Both the position numbers and the translations under genes were made by a program. The notes below the pieces were generated by a model, which saw nothing but the letters and a program-made list of their open reading frames with translations, was not told the DNA's origin and did no database searches. Shown here piece by piece: positions 6,144 to 9,415 of a stretch of DNA of 9,415 nucleotides. This stretch comes from Chitinophaga pinensis. GTDB taxonomy: Bacteria; Bacteroidota; Bacteroidia; Flavobacteriales_D; Crocinitomicaceae. Where the stretch lies: the NCBI GenBank assembly GCA_945868555.1, contig CAMBMC010000076.1:1-9415 (forward strand), written 5' to 3'. Position 1 is the first letter of the stretch. Each line of letters opens with the position of its first letter.

Positions 6144-7640
6144 ATGGAAATAAATCAGAAAAATAACTATTACTGGGGAATTGGATTAGAAAACGAAACC
6201 TACATGCAATTCGAAGAATCTTTAATCGTTTCTGGTGCATTTATTCAGGAAAAAATTGGCTGTGAACGCTATAGTATCGATTATCGCAAGTGCTATAAAT
6301 CAGGTAACCTTGCGCTTGTTTTAGAAAGTTTAGATAAGGATAAAAATTTCAAAATAAGTCGAATGATCAACAGTCATTCACTAGACAAACTGGACATAAA
6401 CTATCAGCACAAGACCTTAGCATTTACGAAACCATTGATTGATAATCCTGAGTATCTTGGCAAATCAATTCTCGAAGTGTTTCTGGAAGACCAGCCATAC
6501 AATATTCAAAGTATGCTGACACAGAAGAACAATCCAATGGGATCGGTAAATTTTGATGGAGATTCGATTGAATTTGTTACTAAATACTTTGAAAACAGAA
6601 CAATTTCAGATTCTTGTGAGGAATTAAAAGCTACCAAGAAGCTTTTCATCGATAAAATAAACCAATCATCTGTTCTACCTGAAAAGTTAAACTTTCCCAA
6701 GTATAACATAGGTCTAAACATGTTTATGTCTAATCAGGAAAACATTGTTTTGTTCAATAATGGAACTTACCATTTTCACATTACCTTGCCTACATTGACA
6801 GAAAACAGTAGAATCGTTGATTATCCTAAATTCGACGAAACACATTCCAAGGCCATCTATTTACTGCAATGGTTTGAGCCTTTTTTTATTGCTACATTGG
6901 GAAGTCCAGATATCATGGCAACAATCAGCAAAAAGTATCAACTGAACGAAACTTTCGCGCTCGGTTCGATGCGAAATGTCATGTCTCGTTATACGGGAGT
7001 TGGTACGTTCAATAAAGCGATGTCAAAAGGAAAGATTCTTACGTATCAACTAGAAGAATTTAGAAAACTCTTAAAGTTCAACAAAGAAGAAAATATTTGG
7101 TGGCGCGATCAAGTCGAATTGGCCTTGGGTTACGAATTACTTTCAGATATCGGACTTGATTTTAACCAGGAAAAAATGTACCAAAGTGGCTTTGAATTTA
7201 GAAGCTTTGACGAATTTCCTGCCAGTTATTTAAACGATGTTCTTCAAGCAATTGTCTTAATTTGTGAGCATTCATTGAATCTTCAACATGTCATGTGGGG
7301 ACATGACAGTATAGTTTGGAATAATTTAGTTTTCAAATCGTTAAAAAACGGATTTCTAACTGAAATCTCTGAAGAAGAAAAGGCAGAGTTACTGGACTTA
7401 TTGCAACTTATCGATCCCTCCGATGCGCATGCTAAAGAACTTAAAAATGAATTTGATGATATCGTATTATTGGATAAATTTTTCTTTAAAATTTTAGCCG
7501 TGTTGCATGACAAATACAAAGACAACAACACCTGTGTCGACGCCATGAATGGTGGAAAAACAACTTCACCACCCAAATGGGAGAATTTTAATCAATACCA
7601 AGTAGAACAACATCAACAACAAATTGAAGGTGTGCAATAA
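6144..7640 (+). CDS. Glutamate-cysteine ligase/amidoligase-fold protein
   Basis: A 498-aa soluble protein whose motifs appear in the order expected for the GCS/glutamine-synthetase-like amidoligase fold. GLENE (14-18) corresponds to the GIE-E metal-binding strand; DGDSIEFVT (138-146) to the second acidic strand; TYHFHITLP (208-216) to the histidine-bearing metal/ATP strand; GSMRNVMSRYTG (274-285) to the SxRxSxxGY-like loop of GshA enzymes; FEFRSFDEFP (350-359) to the ExRxxDxxP substrate motif. Such enzymes use ATP to activate a carboxylate, often the gamma-carboxyl of glutamate, and join it to an amine. It is too divergent to call gshA, and neither the amino acid nor the amine can be named. 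The last 30 residues are Gln-rich and look disordered. Base composition is visibly more AT-rich than the atp genes. The preceding amidase-like gene suggests paired formation and cleavage of one amide bond; that is inference. Confidence 0.55.
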   Translation: MEINQKNNYYWGIGLENETYMQFEESLIVSGAFIQEKIGCERYSIDYRKCYKSGNLALVLESLDKDKNFKISRMINSHSLDKLDINYQHKTLAFTKPLIDNPEYLGKSILEVFLEDQPYNIQSMLTQKNNPMGSVNFDGDSIEFVTKYFENRTISDSCEELKATKKLFIDKINQSSVLPEKLNFPKYNIGLNMFMSNQENIVLFNNGTYHFHITLPTLTENSRIVDYPKFDETHSKAIYLLQWFEPFFIATLGSPDIMATISKKYQLNETFALGSMRNVMSRYTGVGTFNKAMSKGKILTYQLEEFRKLLKFNKEENIWWRDQVELALGYELLSDIGLDFNQEKMYQSGFEFRSFDEFPASYLNDVLQAIVLICEHSLNLQHVMWGHDSIVWNNLVFKSLKNGFLTEISEEEKAELLDLLQLIDPSDAHAKELKNEFDDIVLLDKFFFKILAVLHDKYKDNNTCVDAMNGGKTTSPPKWENFNQYQVEQHQQQIEGVQ

Positions 7641-7761
7641 TAAAATTGTTTTGATTTTATTCAAATCAACTAAAGAATTCAGCTGTCCGAATTATGCGAA
7701 GCGAATCATGAATACCTTTGAAAACTTTAAAAGCATGGCTCAATAAAAAGGACTGACCAAA

Positions 7762-7777
7762 AAAAGTAGCTACTTTT
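7762..7777. repeat. Perfect 16-nt palindrome
   Basis: AAAAGTAGCTACTTTT is its own reverse complement with no spacer. A dimeric DNA-binding protein site is one reading. It lies in a gene-free stretch, 122 bp after the ligase-like gene and 284 bp before the barrel gene, so no gene is an obvious target. Confidence 0.6.
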
Positions 7778-7815
7778 ATTCATGTAATTTAGTTCATCAA
7801 AACCAAATTACACTT

Positions 7816-7850
7816 AAAGCGGGAAATCCTTTGCGGGAAATCCCGCTTTT
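7816..7850 (+). terminator. GC-rich hairpin, possible terminator of the cassette
   Basis: AAAGCGGGA (7816-7824) pairs with TCCCGCTTT (7841-7849) around a 16-nt loop. Alternatively GCGGG (7833-7837) pairs with CCCGC (7842-7846) around AAAT. Both conformations end in TTTT (7847-7850). They arise because the 11-mer GCGGGAAATCC is directly repeated at 7819-7829 and 7833-7843. The 176-bp distance from the end of the ligase-like gene and the short T-tract make terminator function uncertain; it may instead belong to the repeat element that starts here. Confidence 0.45.
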
Positions 7851-7876
7851 CAAAAAGTTTTATCGGACACTAGTGA
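7836..7876. repeat. Dispersed 41-bp direct repeat, copy A
   Basis: The segment from GGAAATCCCGC to ATCGGACACTAGTGA matches 9187-9227 at 39 of 41 positions; the differences are C/A at 7843 and T/C at 7871. Read on the other strand it begins TGTCCGATAAAAC, reminiscent of a terminal inverted repeat of an insertion sequence, although I cannot name the family. Weak similarity continues for some 15-20 bases past the AGTGA end, with single-base gaps. No transposase gene lies beside it, so it is probably a scar or a small non-autonomous element. Confidence 0.85.
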
Positions 7877-8060
7877 ATAGAAATCATTCGAGAAGAACTA
7901 AGTCATATAAACGAATACTATGAAGTGACGTTTGTATATGAAAAGAAACCATAATCTGCAATTAACAGCGGCCATTGTAAGACGACATATAATACCAATA
8001 AAAGGTATTGCTATAAACAAACAGAAATTTGAATTTCGTCACTCAAATTAATTAACAGAA

Positions 8061-8888
8061 ATGAAAATAGAAGTAGTTCCCATTGCAATTATTTTATTAA
8101 TTCCTTTTACAATATACTCTCAATCGGAGACGGATAATAAAAATTTGTTTTCGCCAGCCATTGAAGACAACTCGATGCTAATTGAAGAAGCGTATAATCA
8201 GGAAGACAGAGTTGTTCAGCATATCTCCAATTTTGTTTTTCTACCCAATCTTAAGGATAATTTCTTCTATGCCTTTACTCAGGAATGGCCCGCATTTGGA
8301 TTAAAACATCAATTATCCTATACATTACAATATAACTCTTTCAATAAAGGAGCCGTCAATGGACTTGGCGACCTATTGATCAATTATCGTTATCAATTAT
8401 CTTACAAGGAGAGTTTCGTTCTTTGTTCACCAAGGTTAAGTCTTATTATTCCAACTGGAAATAAAAATAAAGGTCTTGGATTCGGATCATGGGGATTGCA
8501 GACAAATTTGCCAATTTCAAAACGCTGGACAAATCATTTTATTAATCATATTAATCTTGGGACTACCTATTTGTTCAAGGTTAGAGAAGATGTAATTAAT
8601 TTCAACAAACCGCTTGTGAGCTACTTTGGAGGGATTAGCTTAATTTGGCTTGTTACGGAAAAGTTCAATTTAATGCTTGAATGTCTTTCATTCATGAATG
8701 CCAATCCTGAACTCAACAATAAAGTAACTTATTCCAATCAAACCATTATTGCACCTGCCTTTCGATTAGCAGTTAATATTAATAACTTGCAGATTGTTCC
8801 CGGTTTTTCTCTTCCGATAACTTTCGCTGATAATTCAAAGACTGAAATCGGTGCTTTTCTCTATTTATCATTTGAACATAAATATTAA
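8061..8888 (+). CDS. Outer-membrane beta-barrel protein, MetA-like transporter family
   Basis: A 275-aa secreted protein. Residues 1-21 form a signal peptide with a hydrophobic core (IAIILLIPFTIYS), probably cleaved near YSQ-SE. The mature part alternates polar and hydrophobic residues in the manner of beta-strands and contains features recurrent in Bacteroidota MetA-like barrel proteins: NSMLIEEAYNQE (37-48), FTQEWP (72-77), GLGDLLINYRYQL (101-113), SPRLSLIIPTG (123-133) with GLGFGSWG (138-145), and a closing FLYLSFEHKY with a C-terminal aromatic residue suited to BAM-dependent insertion. Members are thought to move small hydrophobic compounds across the outer membrane, but substrates are mostly unknown. 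The gene is visibly AT-rich and lies between two copies of a 41-bp repeat with a toxin-antitoxin relic behind it, so acquisition by transfer is plausible. Confidence 0.75.
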   Translation: MKIEVVPIAIILLIPFTIYSQSETDNKNLFSPAIEDNSMLIEEAYNQEDRVVQHISNFVFLPNLKDNFFYAFTQEWPAFGLKHQLSYTLQYNSFNKGAVNGLGDLLINYRYQLSYKESFVLCSPRLSLIIPTGNKNKGLGFGSWGLQTNLPISKRWTNHFINHINLGTTYLFKVREDVINFNKPLVSYFGGISLIWLVTEKFNLMLECLSFMNANPELNNKVTYSNQTIIAPAFRLAVNINNLQIVPGFSLPITFADNSKTEIGAFLYLSFEHKY

Positions 8889-8899
8889 TCCTACTCCAA

Positions 8900-9025
8900 T
8901 ACTTACATCAGCAGCAACAAATTGACTTAATTCGATTAAAGATTGACCGAGCTGAAAAATCTGGATTTACAAGCGATTCCAAATCTGAAATACTGAAGCA
9001 ATCTAAAAAATTGCTGAATGGCTGA
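8900..9025 (+). pseudogene. ParD-like antitoxin remnant, 5' part missing
   Basis: The frame ending in TGA at 9023-9025 reads, from about 8921, IDLIRLKIDRAEKSGFTSDS and ends KQSKKLLNG. This strongly resembles the C-terminal toxin-neutralising region of ParD/CopG-type antitoxins, where a Lys/Arg-rich helix is followed by AEKSGFT. The N-terminal ribbon-helix-helix DNA-binding half is absent: the frame has no start codon back to the end of the barrel gene at 8888, where recognisable coding character stops. The 3' end overlaps the toxin remnant by 8 nt (ATGGCTGA), the coupling expected of a functional module. The homology call is from memory of the family, not from a search. It was probably cut by the event that placed the barrel gene upstream. 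Confidence 0.55.
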
Positions 9026-9110
9026 GTTTAAGATCAGCAATGTTACCAAAGAGGATCTGATTCGGATCCTTCATTATGGAGTTACGCAATTTGAAAACAA
9101 AACTATCTAG
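9018..9110 (+). pseudogene. ParE/RelE-type toxin remnant, truncated after 30 codons
   Basis: From ATG at 9018 the frame reads MAEFKISNVTKEDLIRILHY and continues GVTQFE before a TAG at 9108-9110. The opening closely resembles Bacteroidota ParE-family toxins, whose first helix pair has the pattern AE(F/Y)xIS...AKEDLxxIxxYGxxxFG. Intact members have about 95-100 residues; here the sequence diverges after residue 26 and the catalytic/gyrase-binding beta-sheet is missing. No other frame between 9110 and 9186 continues the family. The protein cannot be an active toxin. Its position directly behind the antitoxin remnant, with an 8-nt overlap, supports the assignment. Confidence 0.6.
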
Positions 9111-9415
9111 GATTGCAAACACTATTAATTTTAAAAATTGGCTCCTTCGCCAGGCGTGGTAAATTTATAAGCAAAATTATATCAAAGGAAATCACGCTTT
9201 TCAAAAAGTTTTATCGGACACCAGTGATTGAGAAATCTCATGAGTAGTGCTGGCATTGCCGATTCATTAATTTTTGGTTGGCGCACTGGCGAAATGGATC
9301 AATTTTTTCTATATGTCCTTCGAGAAGTACAATCAATCGTAAAATAACAAGAAATTAACCTTTTCAAGCAGAAAAATGAGTTAATTGCACCCCGAATTAA
9401 ATTACACGTACAAGT
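9026..9415. other. Downstream region with no intact gene
   Basis: Beyond the toxin remnant I see no supported gene. The region holds the second 41-bp repeat copy (9187-9227), a 35-codon open frame at 9240-9347 that resembles nothing I know, and near the edge a nested inverted repeat: AATTAAC (9353-9359) with GTTAATT (9380-9386), and inside it TTTTC (9361-9365) with GAAAA (9371-9375). The AT-rich composition and lack of frames fit decayed accessory DNA. Confidence 0.5.
9187..9227. repeat. Dispersed 41-bp direct repeat, copy B
   Basis: This is the second copy of the element at 7836-7876, in the same orientation and exactly 1351 bp downstream, with two substitutions. The GC-rich hairpin of copy A is not preserved: the second base triplet after GGAAATC is ACG instead of CCG, and the preceding GCGGG arm is absent. 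The conserved part is therefore the sequence from GGAAATC to AGTGA, not the hairpin, which argues for an element end rather than a terminator. Confidence 0.85.

Larger units (their letters stand above)
7641..8060. other. Intergenic region with palindromes and a repeat copy
   Basis: No gene is supported over these 420 bases. Present are a 7-bp AT-rich hairpin just after the ligase-like gene (7651-7657 with 7663-7669, no T-tract), a perfect 16-nt palindrome (7762-7777), an inverted repeat TGTAATTT/AAATTACA (7783-7790 with 7805-7812), a GC-rich hairpin (7816-7849), copy A of the dispersed repeat (7836-7876), an open but startless stretch of 25 codons (7877-7954), and a small AATACC/GGTATT inverted repeat (7991-8009). 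The promoter of the gene at 8061 should lie in the last part, but no clean TAnnTTTG box was found. Confidence 0.6.

Noticed and set aside
6144..7640. Calling the 498-aa protein gshA (glutathione synthesis)
   Set aside because: The fold motifs fit, but overall sequence is far from GshA, no gshB or GshF-type ATP-grasp partner is nearby, and the GLENE and SMRNV variants differ from the usual forms.
7651..7669. Terminator directly after the ligase-like gene
   Set aside because: The 7-bp stem TTGATTT/AAATCAA has only one G-C pair and no following T-tract, so it is too weak to call.
9018..9110. Functional small toxin gene
   Set aside because: Only about the first quarter of a ParE-like protein remains and the partner lacks its DNA-binding half; a working module is not credible.

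Overview
The window looks like a Bacteroidota chromosome, most likely Flavobacteriales. The signs are the FoF1 gene order without atpD/atpC, the absence of Shine-Dalgarno sites, a TAnnTTTG-type -7 box directly before engB, and an outer-membrane barrel of a type common in this phylum. A Fluviicola/Crocinitomicaceae-like source is my guess from overall protein character and is not proven.

Positions 1-3525 are the downstream part of an ATP synthase operon on the + strand: atpF (cut by the window edge), atpH, atpA and atpG. A strong hairpin-plus-T-tract terminator follows atpG at once, so the beta and epsilon genes must lie elsewhere. Converging on it from the - strand is a two-gene unit: the ribosome-assembly GTPase engB, then a YbfF/ABHD11-type alpha/beta hydrolase 9 bp behind it. 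These six genes are conserved housekeeping genes.

From about 4970 onward the window becomes accessory in character. A 395-bp gap (4955-5349) holds a degenerate heptanucleotide array, a 23-bp tandem duplication containing the same heptad inverted, and a run of small hairpins. Next is a two-gene + strand cassette. The first gene (245 aa) has a Cys...His pattern like papain-fold NlpC/P60 or CHAP peptidases. The second (498 aa) carries the scattered signature motifs of the glutamate-cysteine ligase/amidoligase fold (GLENE, IEFVT, HFHI, SMR, FEFRSFDEFP). An ATP-dependent amide-bond maker beside a probable amide-bond cutter is the best candidate here for an undescribed system.

Positions 7641-9415 look like a scarred insertion region. 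A 41-bp sequence occurs twice in direct orientation, 1351 bp apart and 39/41 identical, resembling the ends of an insertion sequence. Between the copies lie an AT-rich gene for a MetA-like outer-membrane barrel protein and a relic of a ParD/ParE-type toxin-antitoxin pair: the antitoxin has lost its 5' part and the toxin stops after 30 codons. The two relic frames still overlap by 8 nt, as intact modules do. No rRNA, tRNA or CRISPR array was seen.
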